Below, in pieces: positions 1 through 5,440 of a stretch of DNA of 6,597 nt. Position numbers and translations under genes: made by a program. The notes under the pieces are model-generated. The model was not told the origin of the DNA and made no database searches. It saw nothing but the letters and a program-made list of their open reading frames with translations. Positions within the stretch are counted from its first letter, which is position 1, and every line of letters starts with the position of its first letter. Origin of the DNA: an uncultured Ruminococcus sp. GTDB lineage: Bacteria; Bacillota; Clostridia; Oscillospirales; CAG-272. The stretch spans positions 1 to 6,597 of the forward strand of contig CACXCL010000179.1 of assembly GCA_902766115.1 (NCBI GenBank), written 5' to 3'.

Positions 1-420
1 GATACCGAAGATGACGTCGTCGATGGTGGCCTTTTCACCGTCGGAGAAGGTGATGTCGTCACGCATCTTGAGTTTGTAGTCAACGGAACCGTCGTCATTC
101 TGAACGACTTCGACGTCGCCGAGGCCCTTATAGAAGTAGTCGGTACCGTTGTAGCTGCGGGTCTCGCCTTCGATTCCCTTTTCAACGACAGCGCCGCCGC
201 GGTCGGACGCAAGAAGATAGCCGTTGACCATATCAACAACCTCTGCGTCATACGCAGTGGTGTAGAAGAAGGGGCTGAACTTCTGGTCAAACGCTGCGGT
301 TGTGTAAACCAGGGTCCCTTCGGGAGTCACGTCGTTCTTCTTGCCGCCGTTGCAGGCAACAAGCGCGAACGCCATAACGATCACGAGGGCGAATGCAAGC
401 ATTTTTGTGAGTTTGCTCAT
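1..420 (-). CDS. Family-5 extracellular solute-binding lipoprotein of a peptide-type ABC transporter (C-terminus beyond window)
   Basis: Only the first 140 codons are in the window; the frame stays open to the left edge. The ATG at 420 is preceded by AGGAGG ten bases upstream. Residues 1-23 form a lipoprotein signal: Lys at 3 and 6, a hydrophobic core, and the lipobox LVAC with the lipidated Cys at 23, followed by a Gly/Lys/Asn linker. The mature protein opens with a region of the type VYTTAAFDQKFSPFFYTTAYD. Near the window edge it has LKMRDDITFSDGEKATIDDVIF (residues 117-138), which is the well-known N-terminal signature of SBP_bac_5 proteins (OppA/DppA-like). By family it would capture oligopeptides, dipeptides or related solutes outside the membrane and deliver them to a permease; the ligand cannot be told. 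Full-length members are usually 500-600 aa. It lies 56 bases after the small membrane-protein gene and probably shares its transcript. Permease and ATPase genes are not in view. Confidence 0.9.
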   Translation of the reverse strand, partial: MSKLTKMLAFALVIVMAFALVACNGGKKNDVTPEGTLVYTTAAFDQKFSPFFYTTAYDAEVVDMVNGYLLASDRGGAVVEKGIEGETRSYNGTDYFYKGLGDVEVVQNDDGSVDYKLKMRDDITFSDGEKATIDDVIFGI

Positions 421-430
421 TTTGGGTTTT

Positions 431-436
431 CCTCCT
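431..436 (-). promoter_or_regulatory. Ribosome binding site of the solute-binding lipoprotein
   Basis: AGGAGG on the minus strand, ten bases before the ATG. The 56-base gap upstream is AT-rich and holds only a weak ACGC/GCGT hairpin with a T5 loop. I see no convincing separate promoter there. Confidence 0.8.
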
Positions 437-476
437 AAATAAAATTTAATATTAAACGCAAAAAGCGTATAATAAC

Positions 477-1040
477 TCAGTTGTCCCCGCCGTCTTGCTC
501 TTTTCCGGCGGGATGGGTCGAAAACTTCTTCCTCACGGCGAAGACCGCCGCGGCGCACACTAAAAGCAATGCGGACGATACGCCGGGCGCCGCGTCCGCG
601 GGAACGGCGGACCGGAAGTTCAGAACCATCCATACCGCATACCCGACCACGGACGCCGCAGAGAAAAGCAGGAACAGGACCGCCCGGTACGTGAGTCCGG
701 CGGAAAGCCTGTCCGCAGTCCGGTGCTCGAGAGGCGGCACGTTCCGCGTGTCAAGCAGCGCAGTCTCACTCACAAGGAACAACGGCAGCGCGCAAAACGC
801 GAAAGGAAGCGCGAAATACAGCGAACGAAACAAGGCGGTCTTGGGGATAAGCGCCGAGATAAACGCGATCCATCCGAGGACCGACGCGGAGACGAGGACC
901 CTGCGAGATCGACTGACCGTCCCGGGGTCGAGATCGTAGTCGTACTCGCCGCCCACGTAAACGGCCTTTGTTCTGATCTTTCCCTTCTCGTCCACAATCG
1001 GCTCGAGACGGTAATCCTTAACGTACTTGTTTCTCGACAT
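477..1040 (-). CDS. Small four-helix membrane protein of unknown function
   Basis: 187 codons. The start chosen is the ATG at 1040, with AAAGG seven bases upstream. A longer in-frame ATG at 1199 is impossible as the normal start because the promoter -35/-10 lies inside that extension. Residues 1-46 are charged and probably cytoplasmic, with a KDYRLEP motif near residues 8-14 and VYVGGEYDYDL at 27-37. Four hydrophobic segments follow at about 47-65, 73-92, 117-141 and 153-170, and the tail is charged (KKFSTHPAGKEQDGGDN). I do not recognise a named family and see no catalytic motif. It comes first in a probable two-gene unit ahead of the peptide-type binding lipoprotein, so a role linked to that transporter or its regulation is possible, but this is only positional inference. 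It is not a standard ABC permease: it is too short and lacks the EAA loop. Confidence 0.8.
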   Translation of the reverse strand: MSRNKYVKDYRLEPIVDEKGKIRTKAVYVGGEYDYDLDPGTVSRSRRVLVSASVLGWIAFISALIPKTALFRSLYFALPFAFCALPLFLVSETALLDTRNVPPLEHRTADRLSAGLTYRAVLFLLFSAASVVGYAVWMVLNFRSAVPADAAPGVSSALLLVCAAAVFAVRKKFSTHPAGKEQDGGDN

Positions 1041-1046
1041 AATCAA

Positions 1047-1051
1047 CCTTT
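1047..1051 (-). promoter_or_regulatory. Ribosome binding site deciding the start of the four-helix membrane protein
   Basis: AAAGG on the minus strand, just before the ATG at 1040. It is weaker than the other Shine-Dalgarno sites here, but is the only one near a start downstream of the promoter. Confidence 0.6.
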
Positions 1052-1067
1052 CGGACAGACCGCCGAC

Positions 1068-1137
1068 AAAAAACCGCGGAGACGTCTGCGGGAGAGATCC
1101 GGCGGAATGATCCGTCAAGCGGAGCGTACTCTCCGCG
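1068..1137 (-). promoter_or_regulatory. Candidate attenuator-like leader structure
   Basis: Within the roughly 124-nt leader of the membrane-protein/lipoprotein unit, CGCGGAGA (1137-1130) is exactly complementary to TCTCCGCG (1082-1075). The latter is followed by one G and then six T (1073-1068), which resembles an intrinsic terminator. The same 5' segment can instead form a local hairpin, GCGGAG (1136-1131) with CTCCGC (1124-1119). The two pairings exclude each other. A further CCCCG-TAA-CGGGG hairpin lies just upstream, near 1156-1144. I do not recognise a known riboswitch or T-box consensus. No ligand can be named. Confidence 0.35.
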
Positions 1138-1170
1138 TTTTCCCCCGTTACGGGGCTGATACTTAAAAGA

Positions 1171-1199
1171 ATTATATAACAAGGATAACACTTTGTCAA
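1171..1199 (-). promoter_or_regulatory. Perfect-consensus sigma-A promoter for the membrane protein/lipoprotein unit
   Basis: The -35 TTGACA is at 1199-1194, the spacer is exactly 17 bases, and the -10 TATAAT is at 1176-1171. A run of eight A (1209-1202) sits just upstream of the -35, like an UP element. Transcription would start near 1164, giving a leader of about 124 nt. Such a strong promoter with a long structured leader suggests that control occurs after initiation. Confidence 0.9.
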
Positions 1200-1200
1200 T

Positions 1201-1316
1201 ATTTTTTTTCAAAACGGGCGTTTTTTCCGCGCAAAATATGGGACTTCTTCCTGTTTTTTCATTTTTATGACTCTGTTTTTTGAAAAAAGTGACATGAAAA
1301 GTCCGAAAAAGCGCGT
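1201..1316. other. AT-rich spacer between exporter and membrane-protein promoter
   Basis: This 116-base gap holds several A/T homopolymer runs. On the minus strand a weak inverted repeat GGACTT/AAGTCC with inner TTTTCAT/ATGAAAA is visible, but it is not a GC-rich stem followed by a T-run. I see no clear terminator for the exporter and no gene. Confidence 0.5.
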
Positions 1317-3608
1317 TTAACGGGTACCCGATCCCTCTTTCTTCCGGCGCCTGAAAGTGGTCAGACCGATAAGACGGTCGGCGAGAAGGATCAGTTGAGG
1401 AAGAACGGTCAGAACGAGTATCACCGAAATGAGGGCGCCGCGCCCCACAGTGAGACCGATATGCCCCACGTAAACGTCGCTGACCTTGTACCCGATGAGA
1501 AATCCCGCGGCGGTCATGATCGTCCCCGACGTGACGACCGTGGAAAAACTGTCGTTTACCGCCTTCGCCATCGCCTCCTTCTTTTCCATGGATGCGCGAT
1601 GGTGTTTATACCGGCTCATTATTACGATTGCGTAATCTATGGTCGCGCCCATCTGGATCGCCGAGGTGATCATCACCGTAACGAAGGCGCTTCTGATGCC
1701 TGCGAGATAACTTATCGAGAAGTTGATCCAGATGGATCCCTGGATCACGAACACAAGCACCGCCGCCGCGACAGGACTGCGGAAAGTGAACAAAAGGATA
1801 ATAAACACGAAAACGATCGTGAGGACAGAAACGAGAACGGCGTCCCCTTTGTACGACTCGCTCAGGTCACGTGCGCTGGTGATTGCTCCCGTGACGAGAA
1901 CGTCATCCTCCCCGTATTCCCCGTCGGCGGCGGAGCGGATCTGCCGGAGGAGATCCAGGGCTTCCCTGCTCTCCGCCGGAAGGGTCACGGTCATGACGAT
2001 CCTGTCGTGTTCCTCACCCTTCAATTGCTCCACGCCGCGCATCAGCGGAGCGCGGACGGATTCCATCATCTCCGTCTGTTCGTCGGTGAGCGGAACGAGA
2101 CCGGCGTCGGCGGCGTCAAAAAGGAGGAGCGCCAGATCGATCAAAGGCGCCTCTTCTGCCGCGGACGGATCGTTCTTGCCTTTCGCGTAAACGGCGAACA
2201 GTTTTGACACTTCCCCGGGATCTGCGCCGAAAAATCCGGAGATCTCCTCCGGAGTCACCTTGTCCGTGAGATTTATGCCTTCATATTCTATTCCGGCGAT
2301 GCCGATGACGTTTTTTACATGATCCATCGACGAGAGCCGCTCTATCAGACGTTTTTCCTTTTCATAATCGCCCCCCGGCACGATCACCGCGACGGCGCTC
2401 CGCTCACCGAAGACCTCTTCGATCTTGTGCATGTCTCGCCTGCTCTCCGATTCGATGATCTCCGTTATGGAGGCGTCGGAAAAGGCGTATTCTGTTTTCC
2501 CCGAGAAAATGACGGCAAAAGGAAGTACGACGGCGAACAGTATGAGAAAGACCGGGACCCGGCGGGAAAGAAATCTTCCCCACCTCTCCATATTCGGCAC
2601 GAGAGATCTGTGAGTCGTGCGGACAATGAGTTTGCTGAAGGTCAGCATGAGGCACGGCATCAGGAGGAAGACCGTCAGCATACTGCAGACGATGCTTTTG
2701 GCAAGAGCTGTGCCGAGATCGTAGCCCAGGCGGAACTGCATCAGCGTCAGGGCGGCAAGGCCGGAGACCGTCGTCAGCGACGACGAGGCGATCTCCACGA
2801 TCGAACGGGCGAGAGCGGAAACCGTGGCGTCCCGCGGCGTCTGCCCCGCGCCGAGCTCGTTCTGGAACGAGTGGGCGAAAATTATCGCGTAATCTATCGC
2901 CAGGGCAAGCTGAAGGATGATCACAACGGAATCGGTGATAGAGGATATCTCACCGAGAAGAAAATTCGTTCCTTTATTGAGCAGCGCCGCGACCGCGAAA
3001 ACGACCGCGTAGATCGGCAGCTCAAAAAAACTGCGCGAGGTAAAAAGAAGGACGGCGAGGATGACCACGGCGCAGAAAGCGAAGACAACCAGCATCTCCC
3101 GGGCGAGGAAATCAGAGTACCCGCCGAGCACGTCGCCGTGAAGGTAACATTCTTTGTCCCCCGCCAGTTTTCGCACTCCCTCACGGGCCTCGCCCAGTCT
3201 GTCGTCGTCTTCCTTAAGATCAAAGGAAACGCTGTACAGAGCCGCCCCGTCACGGTAATGGGAGTCCGTCAGATCGAATCCAACGTCTGTCACGTGCGGA
3301 GCTTCCTTTATTTCCGCGGCAAACGCCGAAGCTTCCTCGGATGTCACGTCCGTCAGCATCATTTCGACAGATGCATAAGTGGAAAATTCCTTCTCCATCA
3401 CGGAGATCCCGCGGCGCGTCTCCGTGGTCTCCGGAAGGAAACGGATTATATCGTCGTACACTTTGGCTCTGCCGAGAGAGAGGGCGCAGAATACGCATGC
3501 CGCAGCAAACAGCAAAAAAATCACAAAACGCAGTCTGACGATGAGCGAAGCGACCTTTTTCACAGGCGCGGATATGCTTTTCGCTCCGGTTTTGCCGTCC
3601 GTATTCAC
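1317..3608 (-). CDS. MMPL/RND-superfamily membrane transporter (12 TM)
   Basis: 763 codons, starting at GTG (3608) with GGGAGG six bases upstream. The layout is the duplicated RND plan. TM1 is near residues 27-47, followed by an extracytoplasmic domain (about 48-170) and a TM bundle (about 171-330). TM7 is near 352-369, followed by a second extracytoplasmic domain (about 370-588) and a second bundle (about 589-745). Each half carries the AIDYA/TIDYA motif in its fourth helix (D239 and D658), the acidic positions expected for proton relay. The C-terminus is basic. Proteins of this family in Gram-positive bacteria export lipids, drugs or other hydrophobic compounds using the proton gradient; the substrate cannot be read from sequence. 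The length fits the shorter bacterial MMPL/YdfJ-like members. It has its own promoter and is divergent from the ZIP gene. No adjacent TetR or MarR regulator is in the window. Confidence 0.92.
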   Translation of the reverse strand: MNTDGKTGAKSISAPVKKVASLIVRLRFVIFLLFAAACVFCALSLGRAKVYDDIIRFLPETTETRRGISVMEKEFSTYASVEMMLTDVTSEEASAFAAEIKEAPHVTDVGFDLTDSHYRDGAALYSVSFDLKEDDDRLGEAREGVRKLAGDKECYLHGDVLGGYSDFLAREMLVVFAFCAVVILAVLLFTSRSFFELPIYAVVFAVAALLNKGTNFLLGEISSITDSVVIILQLALAIDYAIIFAHSFQNELGAGQTPRDATVSALARSIVEIASSSLTTVSGLAALTLMQFRLGYDLGTALAKSIVCSMLTVFLLMPCLMLTFSKLIVRTTHRSLVPNMERWGRFLSRRVPVFLILFAVVLPFAVIFSGKTEYAFSDASITEIIESESRRDMHKIEEVFGERSAVAVIVPGGDYEKEKRLIERLSSMDHVKNVIGIAGIEYEGINLTDKVTPEEISGFFGADPGEVSKLFAVYAKGKNDPSAAEEAPLIDLALLLFDAADAGLVPLTDEQTEMMESVRAPLMRGVEQLKGEEHDRIVMTVTLPAESREALDLLRQIRSAADGEYGEDDVLVTGAITSARDLSESYKGDAVLVSVLTIVFVFIILLFTFRSPVAAAVLVFVIQGSIWINFSISYLAGIRSAFVTVMITSAIQMGATIDYAIVIMSRYKHHRASMEKKEAMAKAVNDSFSTVVTSGTIMTAAGFLIGYKVSDVYVGHIGLTVGRGALISVILVLTVLPQLILLADRLIGLTTFRRRKKEGSGTR

Positions 3609-3614
3609 GCTGTA

Positions 3615-3620
3615 CCTCCC
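3615..3620 (-). promoter_or_regulatory. Ribosome binding site supporting the GTG start of the MMPL transporter
   Basis: GGGAGG on the minus strand, six bases before GTG at 3608. There is no ATG in frame close by, so this site decides the start. Confidence 0.8.
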
Positions 3621-3623
3621 TCA

Positions 3624-3635
3624 GCCCCGCGGGGC
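3624..3635 (-). repeat. 12-bp perfect GC palindrome in the exporter leader
   Basis: GCCCCGCGGGGC lies between the promoter and the Shine-Dalgarno site of the MMPL gene, only three bases from the latter. In RNA it can fold as a GCCC/GGGC stem with a CGCG loop. In DNA it is a candidate operator half-site pair. Which of these applies, if either, cannot be decided from one sequence. Confidence 0.4.
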
Positions 3636-3654
3636 GATTTAAATATGATGTTCT

Positions 3655-3683
3655 ATTATACGGGACGGATCGGACAAAGTCAA
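3655..3683 (-). promoter_or_regulatory. Sigma-A promoter of the MMPL transporter
   Basis: The -35 TTGACT is at 3683-3678, followed by a 17-base spacer and the -10 TATAAT at 3660-3655. Transcription would start near 3648, about 40 bases before the GTG. An ACCGGT palindrome (3683-3688) abuts the -35. Confidence 0.85.
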
Positions 3684-3724
3684 CCGGTTTTTCGGTCGTT
3701 TCCGAGTAAAACTGCCTGAAGTAC

Positions 3725-3753
3725 TTGAAAAATCCCGATACCGGTGTTAGAAT
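3725..3753 (+). promoter_or_regulatory. Sigma-A promoter (extended -10) of the ZIP transporter
   Basis: The -35 TTGAAA is at 3725-3730, followed by a 17-base spacer and the -10 TAGAAT at 3748-3753. A TG one base upstream of the hexamer makes it an extended -10. It is divergent from the exporter promoter, with 41 bases between the two -35 elements. An ACCGGT palindrome lies in the spacer at 3740-3745. Confidence 0.75.
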
Positions 3754-3813
3754 GAAAGAAAACAAAACGGAATCGCGCATTTTTTACCCATCTCCGTATG
3801 ATTCTTTCTTCTC

Positions 3814-3824
3814 AAGGGGTGATC
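3814..3824 (+). promoter_or_regulatory. Ribosome binding site choosing the GTG start of the ZIP gene
   Basis: AAGGGGTGATC is nearly the full complement of the 16S 3' end and lies just before GTG at 3828. The earlier in-frame ATG at 3798 has no such site. The later ATG at 3840 is too far away. Confidence 0.7.
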
Positions 3825-3827
3825 GAC

Positions 3828-4607
3828 GTGATAAAAACCATGCTCGGACTGCTGATCCCGTTTGTCGGGACGGCCGCCGGAGCCGCTTGCGTATTCTTCA
3901 TGAGGAAGGAGCTCAGTCTCAACGTTCAGCGCGCGCTGACCGGATTTGCCGCGGGCGTCATGACCGCCGCGGCGATCTGGAGCCTTATTATCCCCTCCAT
4001 GGAGCAGTCCCGCCATCTGGGGAAGCTTGCGTTCCTGCCCGCTTTCATCGGATTCTGGTTCGGCATACTGTTCCTTCTGATCCTGGATAAAGTCACGCCT
4101 CATCTGCACAGGAACGCGGATCAGCAGGAGGGCCCGAAAAAGGGATTCTCCAAGAACACGATGATGGTCCTGGCGGTAACGCTGCACAACATACCCGAGG
4201 GAATGACCATCGGCGTGGTCTACGCCGGTTTTTTGACCAGATCTCCCGAGATCACCCTGGGCGGCGCGGTGGCGCTCTCCATCGGGATCGCCCTGCAGAA
4301 CTTTCCCGAGGGCGCGATCATCTCCATGCCGCTCCACGCGGAGGGCGTGAGCCGCAAAAAATCGTTCGGGTACGGCGTCCTGTCCGGCGTGGTGGAGCCG
4401 ATCTTCGGCGCGCTGACCGCCGCTTTCGCCTGGCTGGTGGTGCCCGCCATGCCGTATCTGCTGGCGTTCGCCGCAGGCGCCATGTTCTACGTGGTGGTGG
4501 AGGAGCTGATCCCCGAGATCTCCGTGGGTGAGCACTCAAACGTGGGGGTCCTTCTCTTCTCCGCCGGATTCACCGTGATGATGGCGCTTGACGTGGCGCT
4601 GGGCTGA
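3828..4607 (+). CDS. ZIP-family divalent metal transporter
   Basis: 259 codons from GTG 3828, preferred because of the strong Shine-Dalgarno; an in-frame ATG at 3798 would add ten residues. About eight hydrophobic helices are visible: near residues 5-24, 37-56, 68-88, 112-135, 143-168, 180-205, 209-225 and 239-258. TM4 has HNIPEG (H120, N121, E124) and TM5 has QNFPEG (Q157, N158, E161), which form the paired binuclear metal site of ZIP proteins. Glu190 in VVEP (TM6) and VVEELIPE (TM7) also fit the family. A short His-containing loop (HLHRNAD) lies between TM3 and TM4. By family it brings Zn(II), Fe(II), Mn(II) or similar ions into the cytoplasm; the ion is not predictable. It resembles the ZupT/GufA-type bacterial branch. 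It ends in tandem stops TGA TAA, with no clear terminator afterwards. Confidence 0.93.
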   Translation: MIKTMLGLLIPFVGTAAGAACVFFMRKELSLNVQRALTGFAAGVMTAAAIWSLIIPSMEQSRHLGKLAFLPAFIGFWFGILFLLILDKVTPHLHRNADQQEGPKKGFSKNTMMVLAVTLHNIPEGMTIGVVYAGFLTRSPEITLGGAVALSIGIALQNFPEGAIISMPLHAEGVSRKKSFGYGVLSGVVEPIFGALTAAFAWLVVPAMPYLLAFAAGAMFYVVVEELIPEISVGEHSNVGVLLFSAGFTVMMALDVALG

Positions 4608-4629
4608 TAATTATACGAACTTTTGCATA

Positions 4630-4658
4630 TTGACAAAGAGCATCATCTGTTGTATTAT
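4630..4658 (+). promoter_or_regulatory. Sigma-A promoter of the small-protein / structured-RNA / RT unit
   Basis: The -35 TTGACA is at 4630-4635, followed by a 17-base spacer and the -10 TATTAT at 4653-4658. The start point would be near 4665, about 47 bases before the ATG. This is the last convincing promoter I see before the reverse transcriptase. Confidence 0.85.
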
Positions 4659-4696
4659 AGAGAAAAGGCGTTCGGCACTTTTGACCGTCGCCGCTT

Positions 4697-4704
4697 AAAG
4701 GAGG
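4697..4704 (+). promoter_or_regulatory. Ribosome binding site of the 178-aa protein
   Basis: AAAGGAGG, seven bases before ATG 4712, is close to ideal and fixes the start. Confidence 0.85.
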
Positions 4705-4711
4705 ATAAAAC

Positions 4712-5248
4712 ATGGGATTTCTTTCGAGACTTTTCGGCAGAAGCGTTGAGAGAGCCACAGAGAACGTGCTCCGCGACACCGTGAGGAACATCACCGGCAA
4801 CGCGATCAAAAACGCCGCCACCCCCGCGCAGAACGCGAACATTCCGGAACCCGTGCAGAACGCCGCTCAGAACGACATAATACCCGAGCCGGTCGCTTCC
4901 CCTTCCGGACTCTCCTGGGGCGAGACGATGCCCGCCGAGGAGAATCAGTACAACTCCGGTCTCCCCTATTACCAGTATTTCGATAAGATCCTCCGGGAAG
5001 GATTCCCGGGATACGCCATCAGCGGCGAGTCCGTCAGAGACGGCAACGGCGCGGTATTCACATTCACCCAGGGCGCGGGACGCGCTCTGGTGGTGGAAAT
5101 ACTGAACCGCAAAAGCTCCGCGCAGAAGCTCCGCCGCACCTGCCGCGAGCAGGGCACGCCTTACCTCCGCTTCTACCATGACTACCACGGCTGGTGGAAC
5201 ACCAAGTCCTACGTCCTGGGCAGAGTAAAGAAAGCCCTCGGCGAATAA
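4712..5248 (+). CDS. Unrecognised 178-aa protein upstream of the structured RNA and RT
   Basis: I do not recognise this protein. Residues 1-35 are amphipathic (GFLSRLFGR then helix-prone charged sequence). Residues 36-80 are low-complexity Ala/Asn/Pro linker containing two imperfect copies of an IPEPV repeat (about 40-48 and 53-61). Residues 85-178 look like a compact alpha/beta domain: FDKIL, a beta-like VFTF (115-118), ALVVEI (125-130, with E129), then TPYLRFY (149-155), DYHGWWNTKSYV (157-168) and a basic C-terminal helix. The order hydrophobic strand ending in Glu, basic helix with a Cys, G-x-PYLRFY strand and final helix is reminiscent of Vsr/DUF559-like nuclease folds. However, the E-x-D or E-x-K catalytic pattern is not intact (E-I-L), so this is a weak guess. 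There is no signal peptide or TM helix. Its stop lies six bases before the structured element. Co-transcription with the RT makes it a candidate partner or effector. Confidence 0.8.
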   Translation: MGFLSRLFGRSVERATENVLRDTVRNITGNAIKNAATPAQNANIPEPVQNAAQNDIIPEPVASPSGLSWGETMPAEENQYNSGLPYYQYFDKILREGFPGYAISGESVRDGNGAVFTFTQGAGRALVVEILNRKSSAQKLRRTCREQGTPYLRFYHDYHGWWNTKSYVLGRVKKALGE

Positions 5249-5254
5249 GGCAAA

Positions 5255-5414
5255 GCAATACCGAAAAAAAGCAGAAAGAGAACGCCCGGCGCCTGCGGCG
5301 GGCCCGGCGCGGATCATAAGCTACGACTTCGCAGGCAGTCGATCCGCGTACGGTCCGGTACAGCCCGGAATTTTCCGGGATTTAACGTCTTCTCTTTCTG
5401 CTTTTTTGTATTGT
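5255..5414 (+). ncRNA. Structured RNA element closed by a long terminal stem, directly upstream of the RT
   Basis: The left arm AAAAAAGCAGAAAGAGAA (5265-5282) is perfectly complementary to TTCTCTTTCTGCTTTTTT (5390-5407). After a 3-nt bulge (5262-5264) the stem continues with CAATAC (5256-5261) and GTATTG (5408-5413), giving 24 Watson-Crick pairs plus one G-U. The inner 100 or so bases hold further stems. GCGCGGATC (5307-5315) pairs with GATCCGCGT (5341-5349). CCCGGA (5364-5369) pairs with TCCGGG (5374-5379). GTAC (5348-5351) may pair with GTAC (5358-5361), and CGCC (5290-5293) with GGCG (5297-5300). The element fills the whole gap between two genes: six bases after one stop and 26 before the next start. 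The layout resembles the a1/a2-closed msr-msd RNA of retrons and the ncRNAs of some DRT systems. An alternative is a long-looped terminator, since the right arm ends in six T. The strand assigned is that of the flanking genes. Confidence 0.6.
5284..5310 (+). repeat. 9-nt direct repeat inside the structured RNA
   Basis: GCCCGGCGC occurs exactly at 5284-5292 and again at 5302-5310. The second copy feeds the GCGCGGATC stem. The first can pair locally or compete for the same partners. Confidence 0.6.
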
Positions 5415-5428
5415 CAAATCTGTTTCCG

Positions 5429-5437
5429 GGTGGTGAG
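5429..5437 (+). promoter_or_regulatory. Ribosome binding site of the RT
   Basis: GGTGGTGAG lies just before GTG 5441 and resembles GGAGGTGA with one mismatch. Its first bases are shared with a TTTCCGGG repeat (5423-5430) that also forms the 3' arm of a hairpin at 5372-5379, so the site could be sequestered by alternative pairing. Confidence 0.5.
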
Positions 5438-5440
5438 AAC

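Noticed and set aside
1041..1199. N-terminal extension of the four-helix protein from ATG 1199
   Set aside because: The -35 and -10 of a perfect promoter lie inside it, and the only Shine-Dalgarno-like site near a start is before ATG 1040.
2319..3719. 466-codon plus-strand open frame
   Set aside because: It is antisense to the MMPL gene, has an implausible Arg/His/Asp-rich composition and no family features. It arises from GC-rich codon use on the other strand.
3798..3827. ATG 3798 as start of the ZIP transporter
   Set aside because: It has no ribosome binding site, while GTG 3828 follows AAGGGGTGATC. The family's first helix starts shortly after GTG.
3747..4535. 262-codon minus-strand open frame over the ZIP gene
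   Set aside because: It is rich in His, Arg, Gly and Gln with no recognisable domain, and lies opposite a clear ZIP protein.
5390..5410. Ordinary intrinsic terminator of the 178-aa gene
   Set aside because: The T-run follows a stem whose loop is over 100 nt and itself structured. A terminator role cannot be excluded, but it does not explain the length and inner hairpins.
5255..5414. MITE or small transposon with terminal inverted repeats
   Set aside because: There is no target-site duplication; the sequences just outside the arms differ. The pairing contains a bulge, and the element fits exactly between stop and start codons, which favours an RNA function.
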